The notes beneath the pieces are model-generated. The model worked only from the letters and a program-made list of their open reading frames with translations. It did not search any database and was not told the origin of the DNA. Both the position numbers and the translations under genes were made by a program. Shown here piece by piece: positions 33,995 to 42,967 of a stretch of DNA of 64,000 nt. How positions within the stretch are numbered: the first letter of the stretch is position 1; every line of letters begins with the position of its first letter. The DNA is from an uncultured Bacteroidales bacterium (lineage in GTDB: Bacteria > Bacteroidota > Bacteroidia > Bacteroidales > Bacteroidaceae): positions 1 to 64,000 of the forward strand of contig CADAEK010000015.1 of assembly GCA_902786925.1 (NCBI GenBank), given 5' to 3'.

Positions 33995-34756
33995 TCAGGA
34001 GTATAATTCATGAAGAACCTCCAACGACTTCAGCTCGGGGAAGTCGGGAATGTGAAGGCGATAATACTCATTGAGAACAAGAAGGATGCGACGGCGCTCT
34101 GACTGTGAGAAGCGGAAAATGTGCATGGTGGAATAGTCCATGCGGAAAAGGCGAGGAAGAGCCTGCGCCTCGGTGTCCTTCAGATAGTGGGAATGGGAGG
34201 GCTGACGGTCACAGTACGTGCCGGCCATGAGGTCAAAATAGAGATGGGAACCGAATAGCGCAGAGTGCGGAGACACTTCATCAACATCAAGATTAGGATA
34301 GATGCCAAGGAAACGGCTGAGGTGCATGAGGAATGCCAAATGGAAATTGGCACACGACGCAGAGGAATCAGCCAGGTCGAGCCATTGGAGAGAGGACTCT
34401 ATATAATAATAAAGTGGAAGATTCTCCTTCTCTTCACGCAAGGCTGCACTGAGAAACTCGGCCAGGAAGAGGGCCAGCGTGGATTTGACAGGAGAAAAAG
34501 GCAGGTCACTATAATTATAATACGTACGCACGTCGGTGGGACGAGGCAACCGACCAGCATTCGGACGCAGCTCGGCACTGAACTCCACCATCGCAAGCGG
34601 CTGCCAGAACGACACGCTGTGAACGGAGCGTTTAGTGCGAGTGGTCGTGGTCATGAACGACTGACGTCCATGACTATCGGTGAAGAGGTCCACGATGAGT
34701 GAACTGTCGCCATACTTCACCGTCCGGAGCACGATGCCTCGAAGCGTTTCTTGCAT
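33995..34756 (-). CDS. recO: DNA repair protein RecO
   Basis: 253 residues from ATG 34756 (MQETLRGIVLRTVKYGDSS); the longer frame to 34807 crosses the -7 element. The N-terminal OB fold (GIVLRTVKYGDSSLIVDLFTDSHGRQSFMT) is followed by the helical RecO domain. It loads RecA onto SSB-coated DNA with RecR. The usual zinc-binding Cys cluster of Gram-positive RecO is not seen. The transcript would begin only a few bases before the ATG, so the mRNA is nearly leaderless. Confidence 0.88.
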   Translation of the reverse strand: MQETLRGIVLRTVKYGDSSLIVDLFTDSHGRQSFMTTTTRTKRSVHSVSFWQPLAMVEFSAELRPNAGRLPRPTDVRTYYNYSDLPFSPVKSTLALFLAEFLSAALREEKENLPLYYYIESSLQWLDLADSSASCANFHLAFLMHLSRFLGIYPNLDVDEVSPHSALFGSHLYFDLMAGTYCDRQPSHSHYLKDTEAQALPRLFRMDYSTMHIFRFSQSERRRILLVLNEYYRLHIPDFPELKSLEVLHELYS

Positions 34757-34766
34757 AATTTGAGCG

Positions 34767-34774
34767 CAAAAATA
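34767..34774 (-). promoter_or_regulatory. -7 element of recO
   Basis: Minus strand TATTTTTG; places transcription start roughly 5 nt upstream of the recO ATG at 34756. Confidence 0.5.
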
Positions 34775-34847
34775 GGGAAAAGTCGGGAGTTGGAGGGCAG
34801 AAGCCAAGAGTTTTTTGCAGGGATAAGTGAAAAAAGCAACGAAAAGT

Positions 34848-34878
34848 TTTGCAGGTATGAGAAAAGTTCGTACCTTTG
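34848..34878 (+). promoter_or_regulatory. promoter of tRNA-Glu
   Basis: TTTG (34848-34851), 19 nt, TACCTTTG (34871-34878), then cactcgcaa, identical in core and downstream bases to the tRNA-Phe promoter. Confidence 0.85.
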
Positions 34879-34910
34879 CACTCGCAATTTGAAAAGGTTG
34901 CCTTTAGGTT

Positions 34911-34985
34911 GGCCCGTTCGTCTATCGGCTAGGACGAGAGATTTTCATTCTCTAAAGAGGAGTTCGACTCTCCTACGGGCTACCA
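34911..34985 (+). tRNA. tRNA-Glu (TTC), CCA encoded
   Basis: Acceptor GGCCCGT pairs with ACGGGCT, discriminator A at 34982 followed by genomic CCA (34983-34985). D-stem GTCT/GGAC, anticodon stem AGAGA/TCTCT, loop TTTTCAT with anticodon TTC (34944-34946), T-arm AGGAG-TTCGACT-CTCCT. All stems pair. Confidence 0.96.
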
Positions 34986-35012
34986 GCCCATACGCTGGGC
35001 ATTTTTTGTTTT
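34986..35012 (+). terminator. terminator after tRNA-Glu
   Basis: GCCCA (34986-34990) with TGGGC (34996-35000), then ATTTTTTGTTTT. It begins directly after the encoded CCA. Confidence 0.75.
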
Positions 35013-35130
35013 AGAGACAAAAAGCAACATGGAGATGGGTGCGAGGTCATAGCGCCATACCACATCGGACTCCACAACTCCGCAAGGGGTAAACAAAAAA
35101 AATCATTAACAACTAAAAAAAACAGAACAA

Positions 35131-35385
35131 ATGGCACACCACAAGTCATGTCTGAAGCGCATCCGCCAGAACGAGAAGCGCAGACTTCACAACCGCTACT
35201 ACGCAAAGACCATGCGTAACTTCCTTCGCGACATCCGCAATGAGAAGGACAAGGCAGCAGCACAGGAAATGTTCCCAAAACTCCAGAAGATGCTGGACAA
35301 GTTGGCTAAGCAGAACATCATCCACTGGAAGAAGGCCGCAAACCTCAAGTCAAACACAGCTAAGCTGATTGCCAAGTTGGGATAA
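35131..35385 (+). CDS. rpsT: 30S ribosomal protein S20
   Basis: 84 residues, normal for S20. The pattern [21 protein letters not shown] and the closing [20 protein letters not shown] are diagnostic. It binds 16S rRNA early in 30S assembly. Located between tRNA-Glu and gyrB with a strong terminator after it. I found no clear promoter in the 118 nt after the tRNA terminator. Confidence 0.97.
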   Translation: MAHHKSCLKRIRQNEKRRLHNRYYAKTMRNFLRDIRNEKDKAAAQEMFPKLQKMLDKLAKQNIIHWKKAANLKSNTAKLIAKLG

Positions 35386-35435
35386 TCCCCAAAAGAAAGA
35401 ATCTTTTAGACGCAACTAAAATATTCATTAGAGGC

Positions 35436-35475
35436 AAAAGGTCGGGACTCGAAAGAGCTTCCCGACCTTTTTGTT
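35436..35475 (+). terminator. terminator after rpsT
   Basis: AAAAGGTCGGGA (35436-35447) pairs with TCCCGACCTTTT (35460-35471), then TTGTTT. Confidence 0.9.
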
Positions 35476-35559
35476 TGCCTTCCAACGAGCAGCCTCTTTC
35501 TTTTTTCCCCTCGGGGAAATTTTCTTCTTGTTTTATTTCGGCATATCAGGATTATTTCG

Positions 35560-35567
35560 TAACTTTG
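35560..35567 (+). promoter_or_regulatory. -7 element of gyrB
   Basis: TAACTTTG 37 nt before the ATG at 35605; no good -33 box. Confidence 0.5.
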
Positions 35568-35604
35568 TAACGTTTATAATGAGAATATAAAGCGAAGAAC
35601 AACA

Positions 35605-37581
35605 ATGGATGAAACTCAAATGAACGGGGCGGAATACTCCGCCAGCAACATCCAAGTCCTGGAAGGCTTGGAGGCTGTGAGAAAACGCCCCGCCATGTAC
35701 ATCGGTGACATCAGCGAGAAGGGTCTGCACCATCTCGTGTATGAGACCGTAGACAACTCCATCGATGAGGCATTGGCAGGCTACTGCACGCACATCGAAG
35801 TAACCATCAACGAAGACAACTCCATCACCGTACAGGATAACGGACGCGGTATCCCTGTTGACATGCACGAGAAAGAGCACCGCAGCGCCCTTGAAGTGGT
35901 GATGACCGTACTGCACGCCGGCGGTAAGTTCGACAAAGGCTCTTACAAGGTGTCTGGCGGTCTGCACGGTGTGGGTGTGAGCTGTGTGAACGCCCTGTCC
36001 ACACACATGACTTCACAGGTGTTCCGCGATGGCAAGATTTACCAGCAGGAATACGAGAAGGGAAAGCCCCTCTACGACGTGAAGGTGGTGGGCGAGACTG
36101 AGCTGCGAGGCACTCGTCAGCAGTTCTGGCCAGACGGAAGCATCTTCATCACTACCACCTACAAATACGACATCCTTGCAAATCGTATGCGTGAGTTGGC
36201 CTACCTGAACGCAGGCATCAAAATCACGCTGACCGATATGCGTCTGGACAAGAATGCCGAGATGGGCATCGAAGGCGTGCGCCAGGAGGTGTTCTACAGC
36301 GAAGGCGGCTTGAAGGACTTCGTCCGCTACATCGACTCCACTCGTACCTGTCTGTTCGACGATGTGATCTATCTGAACACCGAGAAGCAGAACACACCTA
36401 TCGAGGTGGCCATCATGTACAACACCTCATACAGCGAGAACATCCACTCATACGTCAACAATATCAACACCATCGAAGGTGGTACGCACTTGCAGGGCTT
36501 CCGCACAGCATTGACACGCGTGCTGAAGAAGTATGCTGACGACAACAAAATCACGGAAAAACTGGAGAAGCAGAAAATTGAAATCAGTGGTGAGGATTTC
36601 CGTGAAGGTCTTACAGCTGTCATCAGCGTGAAGGTGGCCGAACCACAGTTCGAAGGTCAGACGAAGACAAAGCTGGGTAACAGCGAAGTTGCCGGTGCCG
36701 TACAGCAGGCTGTAGGCGAAGCTTTGGCATACTACCTGGAAGAACACCCAAAAGAGGCCAAAATGGTCATAGACAAGGTCGTATTGGCCGCAGAAGCACG
36801 TGTGGCAGCTCGTGCAGCACGCGAGAAGGTGCAGCGCAAGAACCCAATGACCGGTGGCGGTCTGCCAGGCAAATTGGCCGACTGCTCGGACAAGGATGCA
36901 GCCAACTGTGAAATGTTTATTGTCGAGGGTGACTCCGCAGGCGGTTCAGCCAAGCAAGGCCGCGACCGCCACTTCCAAGCTATTCTCCCGATCCGCGGTA
37001 AGATCTTCAACGTGGAGCGCGTGAAATGGCACCAAGCTTTCGAACACGAAGAGGTGAACAATATCTTCCAGGCTCTCGGCGTGAAGTTCGGACTGAACCC
37101 CGAGGACCAGAAAGAGGCTAACTACGAGAAGCTGCGCTACTACAAGACCATCATCATGACCGATGCCGATGTCGATGGTTCTCACATCGACACCCTTCTG
37201 ATGACTCTGTTCTTCCGCTTCCTGCCTCAGCTGATACGCGACGGACGTCTCTACATTGCCACTCCTCCACTCTACAAGTGCACAAAGGGCAAGGTGAGCG
37301 AGTACTGCTACGACGAGGCTGCTCTCCAGCGCTTTATCGATACCTACGGCGAAGGCTCTGAAGACAAGATTAAGGTGCAGCGATACAAAGGTCTTGGTGA
37401 GATGAACCCAGAACAACTTTGGGAGACAACCATGAACCCAGAAACGCGCCTCTTGAAGCAGGTGACTATCGACGATGCAGCCGAGGCTGACTACACTTTC
37501 TCCATGCTGATGGGTGAAGACGTAGGTCCACGCCGCGAGTTCATCGAGAAGAACGCTACCTACGCAAACATCGATGCGTAA
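35605..37581 (+). CDS. gyrB: DNA gyrase subunit B
   Basis: 658 residues, the short (non-proteobacterial) GyrB. GHKL ATPase motifs: ETVDNSIDEALAGYC (N-box), DNGRGIPVDMH, GGKFDKGSYKVSGGLHGVG. The transducer and TOPRIM follow, with FIVEGDSAGGSAKQGRDR and TDADVDGSHI for Mg2+ binding, then the C-terminal PLYK and QRYKGLGEMNPEQLWETTM. Supplies the ATPase of negative supercoiling. No gyrA nearby. Two hairpins follow. Confidence 0.97.
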   Translation: MDETQMNGAEYSASNIQVLEGLEAVRKRPAMYIGDISEKGLHHLVYETVDNSIDEALAGYCTHIEVTINEDNSITVQDNGRGIPVDMHEKEHRSALEVVMTVLHAGGKFDKGSYKVSGGLHGVGVSCVNALSTHMTSQVFRDGKIYQQEYEKGKPLYDVKVVGETELRGTRQQFWPDGSIFITTTYKYDILANRMRELAYLNAGIKITLTDMRLDKNAEMGIEGVRQEVFYSEGGLKDFVRYIDSTRTCLFDDVIYLNTEKQNTPIEVAIMYNTSYSENIHSYVNNINTIEGGTHLQGFRTALTRVLKKYADDNKITEKLEKQKIEISGEDFREGLTAVISVKVAEPQFEGQTKTKLGNSEVAGAVQQAVGEALAYYLEEHPKEAKMVIDKVVLAAEARVAARAAREKVQRKNPMTGGGLPGKLADCSDKDAANCEMFIVEGDSAGGSAKQGRDRHFQAILPIRGKIFNVERVKWHQAFEHEEVNNIFQALGVKFGLNPEDQKEANYEKLRYYKTIIMTDADVDGSHIDTLLMTLFFRFLPQLIRDGRLYIATPPLYKCTKGKVSEYCYDEAALQRFIDTYGEGSEDKIKVQRYKGLGEMNPEQLWETTMNPETRLLKQVTIDDAAEADYTFSMLMGEDVGPRREFIEKNATYANIDA

Positions 37582-37641
37582 AGCCCACAAGGCTTACACG
37601 CCACAAAGAGAACATTTCATTCAATTCTTACATATATTCTC

Positions 37642-37693
37642 GTGCCGACCAACCAGAAGTGATTCTAACCGAGTCGGCACATTTCTTTTTCTT
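37642..37693 (+). terminator. terminator after gyrB
   Basis: GTGCCGAC (37642-37649) pairs with GTCGGCAC (37673-37680) around a 23-nt loop, then ATTTCTTTTTCTT. Confidence 0.7.
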
Positions 37694-37714
37694 CTGTCAG
37701 AGACGGAAAAACAA

Positions 37715-37750
37715 AAAGGGCTGCACTTCATCGTGCAGCCCTTTATCTTT
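37715..37750. terminator. terminator between gyrB and ftsZ
   Basis: AAAGGGCTGCAC (37715-37726) pairs with GTGCAGCCCTTT (37733-37744). A-rich on the left and T-rich on the right, so it probably ends the dcw transcript on the minus strand as well. Confidence 0.85.
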
Positions 37751-37785
37751 GAATGTAGCCCATCTCAGGGGCTCTTTATAGGCTA

Positions 37786-39093
37786 TTAGAATACAATTGT
37801 CGTACCAGGTTCTGGCGAATTACGGCTGGGGCCTATCTCGTTGAGTTGACGGAGGGCCTCTTTCGAACGCTTATAGGTAGGAGAGGTCTCCACCATGCTG
37901 ATGACATCTTCGTTGTCCAGGTCCTCTTCCTTGAAGATATAGCTATAGACAGGACGGCGAATGGAACCGTTGTTCTTATCGGCACCATAAATAGCGGCAC
38001 GACGGAGTGCTTTAACAGCCTCTTCCTCGGCCTTCTCTGCGTCACGCTGTTGCTGTTCCTTATCACGAGCCATCAGGCGATTGCCCAGCTCGTCAGAATC
38101 GATATCTTCAACGCCAAATCCAGTGGCAAGGATGGTAATCTTCACCTGGTCGCTAAGCGATGGATCGATGGAGAGTCCCCACTTCGTCTCAACGTCGCTA
38201 CGCATAATCTTGGCCATGAACTCGTGCACCTCATTCATCTCATCCATCATGAGAGCGCTATTGCCTTCGCCAGACTCATCAGGCACAGAGATGCGCAGAA
38301 GAATCTTATTGGCACGATAGATGTCGTTGTTGTTGAGCAGAGGAGAGTTCAGCGCATCTTCAATACCCTTGGTCACACGGTTCTCTCCTGAGCCATAACC
38401 TGTACTCATGATGGCCACACCACCATCCTTGAGAACGGTGCTGACGTCGTTAAAGTCAAGGTTGATGATGCCGTGCATCGTGATGATTTCAGCAATGGAA
38501 CGAGCGGCATTACACAGAGTGTCGTCAGCTTTGGCAAAAGCCTTGATGACGGTGAAGTCCTGATATATCTCGCGCAGACGCTCATTGTTGATGACCAACA
38601 AGGCATCCACATTCTTGCTCATCTCTTCTACACCATCCAATGCTTGGTCAATCTTCTTATTGCCCTCCCAACGGAATGGAATCGTCACAATACCAACAGT
38701 AAGGATGCCCATGTCTTTGGCCGTCTTGGCAATTAATGGAGCCGCACCCGTACCGGTACCACCACCCATACCTGCGGTGATGAATGCCATCTTGGTACCA
38801 TCAGAGAGCATTGCCTTGATTTCCTCAATGGACTCTTCGGTTGCCTTACGAGCACGATCAGGACGGTTGCCTGCACCCAGACCTTCGCTACCCAGCTGAA
38901 TCTTCTCTGGGACAGGAGAGTCCTGAAGCGCCTTATTGTCAGTATTACAAACAACGAATGTAACATCGTGAATACCTTCGTTATACATGTGGTTCACGGC
39001 ATTGCTACCGCCACCGCCAACACCAATCACCTTGATGATGCTTGTGGTGCCTTTTTCAAAGTTGAAAACACCAAGATCTTCGATTTCTGCCAT
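37786..39093 (-). CDS. ftsZ: cell division protein FtsZ
   Basis: 435 residues. Tubulin-like GTPase with GVGGGGSNAVNHM, the signature GGGTGTGAAPLIAK and NNERLREIYQDFTV, followed by the T7-type GVINLDFNDV equivalent (GIINLDFNDVSTVL). It polymerises into the Z ring at midcell. The C-terminal linker is long and charged (KEQQQRDAEKAEEEAVKALRR), and the final segment ends PEPGTTIVF. Last gene of the dcw cluster, 17 nt after ftsA. Confidence 0.97.
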   Translation of the reverse strand: MAEIEDLGVFNFEKGTTSIIKVIGVGGGGSNAVNHMYNEGIHDVTFVVCNTDNKALQDSPVPEKIQLGSEGLGAGNRPDRARKATEESIEEIKAMLSDGTKMAFITAGMGGGTGTGAAPLIAKTAKDMGILTVGIVTIPFRWEGNKKIDQALDGVEEMSKNVDALLVINNERLREIYQDFTVIKAFAKADDTLCNAARSIAEIITMHGIINLDFNDVSTVLKDGGVAIMSTGYGSGENRVTKGIEDALNSPLLNNNDIYRANKILLRISVPDESGEGNSALMMDEMNEVHEFMAKIMRSDVETKWGLSIDPSLSDQVKITILATGFGVEDIDSDELGNRLMARDKEQQQRDAEKAEEEAVKALRRAAIYGADKNNGSIRRPVYSYIFKEEDLDNEDVISMVETSPTYKRSKEALRQLNEIGPSRNSPEPGTTIVF

Positions 39094-39110
39094 ATTCTAT
39101 CGGATGTTAC

Positions 39111-40742
39111 TTAGTTATTATCTTCGTCGTTAACTATCTCTGTGATGAAGCCCGCCAAACGGCCCCATGCGCTGTTTTCCTTATTGGCCTTACCGACCTT
39201 CTGAGACAACTCTTTCACAGACTTCTGAAGAATTTCAGCCAAGTCAGCACCTTCTTTAAGACTCTGCTTGAACTTGTCCTTTCCTTCCAAAGCCTTTACA
39301 GCCTGTTCGTACTTAGCACCAACAGTCTCATCCAAGATGGACAGGGAAAGCGCTTGTGCTCTACGACGGACCTTCTTGTCCCGGCCATATTCTTCCAGTT
39401 CCTTGATTTGTGCCTGAACCTTTTCATAGGCTGCACGAATCTCTCCTTTTACTTTGTCGAAAGCAACAGCTGCTTGCTCCTCTGCAGCAGCAGCTGCCTC
39501 AGCCTCTCTCTGGCGCAACAGACGCTCTTCTTCCTTCTGCTGCTGATCAAACATATCAGGCTCGCGATTGAAGGTCTCTCCACCACATGGGATGGAACCA
39601 GCCAACAGCAAGGAGAGGATGGTAGTTGAGCGAGCGCTGTCAAGGTTCATGTTGCCAGCATTTGAGGTCTTAATCACCTGCGAATTCACCTTATTGGCAA
39701 TACGAATCTTGTCAATCTTTGTGCTCTTACCAAAGGCTTTCACGATATTCTTCATATTACTGCCACCACCTGTAATAATCAGGCCGGCAAGCAGTTTATC
39801 ACTATAGTCAGAGTTAACTATCTGCCTGCTGACATTGGCAATAATCTCACCCATACGAGCCTCTATCACGTTCTTGATGGTTGTCACTTCAATCTGACGT
39901 CCATCTGAGGTCGTGTAGGTCTGAGGTTCACTGTCGTCCACAGCTTCCAAGTCTTGACAAGCATCACCATACTTCAACTTCACATCCTCGGTTTCTGTCT
40001 CATCAATAGGCAGTGTTGACAAATCCTTATTGATGTTATTGCTACCCAGAGGAATTGTCACCAAATAACGAACGATGTTGTTCTTGTACACAACAAGAGT
40101 TGTTGTATCTGCGCCTAAATCCACAAGAGCACATCCTGAACGCTTCTCTGCATCTGTCAACACGCAGTTTGCCAACTGAAGCGGTGATACCAGCTCTTCC
40201 GCAATGGCAATGCCAACATTGTCAAACACGGTCTCAACATTCGCACGGAGATTGGACTTCGCGATAACATCCAGAAACTCGCCTTCGATATTCGTGCCCA
40301 TCACACCTACGGGATCTGCTATCACATTCGAGTCAACAACAAACTCTTGAGGATAATTCTCCAAAACAGTATAGTCATTGAACGGAATCTCATAGCTCTC
40401 TTGACGGATAGCATCAATCGCATCATTGGTAATATAGCTCTGCGTGAGCATGTTGCGACGAACGAAACTCTTATATGAGCGTACCGACTGACCGCCTACA
40501 CCCACATAAGCACGAGTGATTTTCGTCTTCAGCACTGCCTCCAACTTGGAAATGACGCTGTTGACGCTCTGAAAGGTCTTCTCAATGTTGTAGACTACAC
40601 CACGCTTCACACACCCAGCAGTCTTCTCTTCTGCATAGGCCAAAATCTGCATCGTGCCATCTTTCTTCTTACCGGCAATACCTGAGATCTTCGAGGAGCC
40701 CAGTTCTATCGCCACAATGAAATCTTTATCAGATACATTCAT
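39111..40742 (-). CDS. ftsA: cell division protein FtsA with long coiled-coil tail
   Basis: 543 residues, well over the roughly 420 of E. coli FtsA. The actin-like core (about 7-395) has IVAIELGSSKISGIAG, the 1C insertion region, VDLGADTTTLVVYKN and LIITGGGSNMKNI. Residues about 397-522 form a charged Glu/Lys/Ala-rich predicted coiled coil (EEERLLRQREAEAAAAAEEQ...), before the amphipathic membrane-targeting helix WGRLAGFITEIVND. FtsA tethers FtsZ to the membrane. The long spacer would move the membrane anchor away from the core. Confidence 0.95.
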   Translation of the reverse strand: MNVSDKDFIVAIELGSSKISGIAGKKKDGTMQILAYAEEKTAGCVKRGVVYNIEKTFQSVNSVISKLEAVLKTKITRAYVGVGGQSVRSYKSFVRRNMLTQSYITNDAIDAIRQESYEIPFNDYTVLENYPQEFVVDSNVIADPVGVMGTNIEGEFLDVIAKSNLRANVETVFDNVGIAIAEELVSPLQLANCVLTDAEKRSGCALVDLGADTTTLVVYKNNIVRYLVTIPLGSNNINKDLSTLPIDETETEDVKLKYGDACQDLEAVDDSEPQTYTTSDGRQIEVTTIKNVIEARMGEIIANVSRQIVNSDYSDKLLAGLIITGGGSNMKNIVKAFGKSTKIDKIRIANKVNSQVIKTSNAGNMNLDSARSTTILSLLLAGSIPCGGETFNREPDMFDQQQKEEERLLRQREAEAAAAAEEQAAVAFDKVKGEIRAAYEKVQAQIKELEEYGRDKKVRRRAQALSLSILDETVGAKYEQAVKALEGKDKFKQSLKEGADLAEILQKSVKELSQKVGKANKENSAWGRLAGFITEIVNDEDNN

Positions 40743-40794
40743 ATATGTTGTATATTCTTAATTGTTTAACTTCGTTTTCACTCTCTTTAGCGCC

Positions 40795-41553
40795 TTAACG
40801 CTTAGTGCAGATGATTTGATTATCATACTCTAGATTAACCCTTGCGTATTTCTCCCATCCCACAGCATCAATTGCCTTGGAATAAAATAGGCGCAATCGG
40901 CGGAGCTTACTCTCAAAATCATCCAACGGACCAAGATACACAATCTGTTCACCCACTCGAGGGATTAATTCTACTACTCGTTCGCCCTTCTTGTTCTTCG
41001 TCACATAGATTTGCTCTATCTGGCGGTTCCAGAACTCGTTCTTCTGCAAGTAGCATCCGAATTCAGCTAACTTTGTGCTCGCATATTTATTGTCAATGTT
41101 GCCCGATGCCACAACGAGGTCCATTGCGCAATTGCGATTAGGAATTATCTTCCCCTTCGCATCCACGAAATAACCATCCTTTTCATCGGGAGACACATAA
41201 ATAACTGGAATGCGCTGCTTCACGCTTATACACAATTTACCATTCGCAGACTTGTAACACTCCGCCTCTGCAATGAACTCGTTCTTTCGCAAGGTCTCTT
41301 CAATCTTCTTTGTATTCACGTCCTTCATCAACATACCCGTTGGATAGATACGCGCATTCTTCAATATCGCCTCTACCTCTTCCTTATCCATAAAGGGGGA
41401 AGCTGAACCTTGTGACACAATTAGTTCTACCGCTTGGCATTTCTCTCCTTCATCGGGGCGTGAAAGGAACAAAGAGGCGCATATCACATATACTACCAAC
41501 CCCATAGCCAGTAGCATCATCAATATTACCTTTATGACCTTACTTTTCTTCAT
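40795..41553 (-). CDS. ftsQ: cell division protein FtsQ
   Basis: 252 residues from ATG 41553 (MKKSKVIKVILMMLL); the frame runs to 41607 and would overlap murC by 17 nt, so the later start is preferred but not proven. One membrane span (about 8-30), then a POTRA domain (about 43-115, with MDKEEVEAIL and YVSPDEKDGYFVD) and a divergent FtsQ beta domain. It links early and late division proteins. No ddl gene is present between murC and ftsQ. Confidence 0.88.
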   Translation of the reverse strand: MKKSKVIKVILMMLLAMGLVVYVICASLFLSRPDEGEKCQAVELIVSQGSASPFMDKEEVEAILKNARIYPTGMLMKDVNTKKIEETLRKNEFIAEAECYKSANGKLCISVKQRIPVIYVSPDEKDGYFVDAKGKIIPNRNCAMDLVVASGNIDNKYASTKLAEFGCYLQKNEFWNRQIEQIYVTKNKKGERVVELIPRVGEQIVYLGPLDDFESKLRRLRLFYSKAIDAVGWEKYARVNLEYDNQIICTKR

Positions 41554-41590
41554 ATTCTTTTCTTTTTCACGCTCGACTCCTTTGAGGCCA

Positions 41591-42967
41591 TTAGCCCATC
41601 TTTGCAAGAATCTCCGTTATCTGAGGAACATAGTTTTCTATATCGCCTGCTCCCAACGACATCAGCACGTCAAAGTTCTTTTCTTTCGCTACCTGAAGGA
41701 TGTCCTCCTTATGAATCATATGCTTCTCTATACCTGGACGCAAGTTGTCATAAATCAGCTTGCTCGTCACCCCTTCAATGGGCAATTCACGCGCTGGATA
41801 GATATCGCACAGATATACCGTGTCAAGCAACGATAGCGCTGACGCAAACTCCTTGTAGAAGTCACGAGTGCGCGTATAGAGGTGTGGCTGGAAGATCGCT
41901 GCAATCTTTTTGTCTTGATACAGTTCTCTCACAGACTTCACACTCTGTTCTATCTCATTTGGATGATGTGCATAATCGCTGAGGAACACCACCTTGTCTG
42001 TCTTCACCTTGAAGTCAAAACGACGGTCAACACCTCTAAAGCTCTTCATCCCTTCGCGTAATTCTTCTTCGCTAACACCATTCAAAATGGCCAATGCCAT
42101 CGCAGCAATACCATTATCAATATTGATGCTTACAGGAACTCCCAACTGGATATCTTTCACTACACCATTGGGATGTACGAAGTCGAAAACGATTTCTCCT
42201 CCACCAATTCGAATATTCTCTGCATGGAAATCGCCCTCTTCACGCGAATACTCATACACCTTCACGCCTTCCTGCACGTCAGCCTTCATCTCCAACCCCT
42301 TATGGATAATCAGAGCACCTCCTGGCTGGATGAGCGTTGTGTATTTACGGAAGCTCTCCAAATACGCTTCTTTGGTTCCATAAATATCCAAATGATCGGG
42401 ATCTGTCGCTGTGATGACAGTCATGTATGGACGCAGCCAATGGAAAGAGCGGTCAAACTCGTCGGCTTCAATAACCACATAGTCACTATCGCTAAGAATG
42501 TAGTTTGTTCCGTAGTTCTTGGAAATGCCGCCAAGGAAAGCGTTACAATCCACCTTACTCTGATGCAACAGATGGGCTGCCATCGTTGAAGTGGTGGTCT
42601 TTCCGTGAGTGCCTGCCACACAAAGCCCTTTGTGTGACTGTGTCAAGAATCCTAATACTTGAGCACGCTTCTGTATTTCGAAACCATTCTCTCGGAAATA
42701 AACCATTTCCGCATGTTCGGAAGGAATTGCCGGTGTATAAACCACCAACGTGCTATCCTTTTGCTTAAAGCAGGCATCTATCGCCTCAACATCCTCTACG
42801 TAGTGAATCTTTGCACCTTCTTCTATCAACTTCTCCGTCAAATCGCTTGGTGTCTTATCATAACCGCCCACATTATATCCCTTCGTCAGGAAATAACGAA
42901 CAAGGGCACTCATACCAATTCCACCAGCCCCCACAAAATACACGGATTCAATCTCTTTCATCTGCAT
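41591..42967 (-). CDS. murC: UDP-N-acetylmuramate--L-alanine ligase
   Basis: 458 residues. Rossmann start VYFVGAGGIGMSALVRYFL, ATP loop GTHGKTTTSTMAAHLL, EADEFDRSF and DYAHHPNEI for the C-terminal domain. Adds L-Ala to UDP-MurNAc (EC 6.3.2.8) in the cytoplasm. Its ATG shares one base with the murG stop, so the two are translationally coupled. Confidence 0.97.
   Translation of the reverse strand: MQMKEIESVYFVGAGGIGMSALVRYFLTKGYNVGGYDKTPSDLTEKLIEEGAKIHYVEDVEAIDACFKQKDSTLVVYTPAIPSEHAEMVYFRENGFEIQKRAQVLGFLTQSHKGLCVAGTHGKTTTSTMAAHLLHQSKVDCNAFLGGISKNYGTNYILSDSDYVVIEADEFDRSFHWLRPYMTVITATDPDHLDIYGTKEAYLESFRKYTTLIQPGGALIIHKGLEMKADVQEGVKVYEYSREEGDFHAENIRIGGGEIVFDFVHPNGVVKDIQLGVPVSINIDNGIAAMALAILNGVSEEELREGMKSFRGVDRRFDFKVKTDKVVFLSDYAHHPNEIEQSVKSVRELYQDKKIAAIFQPHLYTRTRDFYKEFASALSLLDTVYLCDIYPARELPIEGVTSKLIYDNLRPGIEKHMIHKEDILQVAKEKNFDVLMSLGAGDIENYVPQITEILAKMG

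Noticed and set aside
34986..35130. S20 leader regulatory element
   Set aside because: Apart from the tRNA terminator I see no defined structure; the data do not support a named leader.
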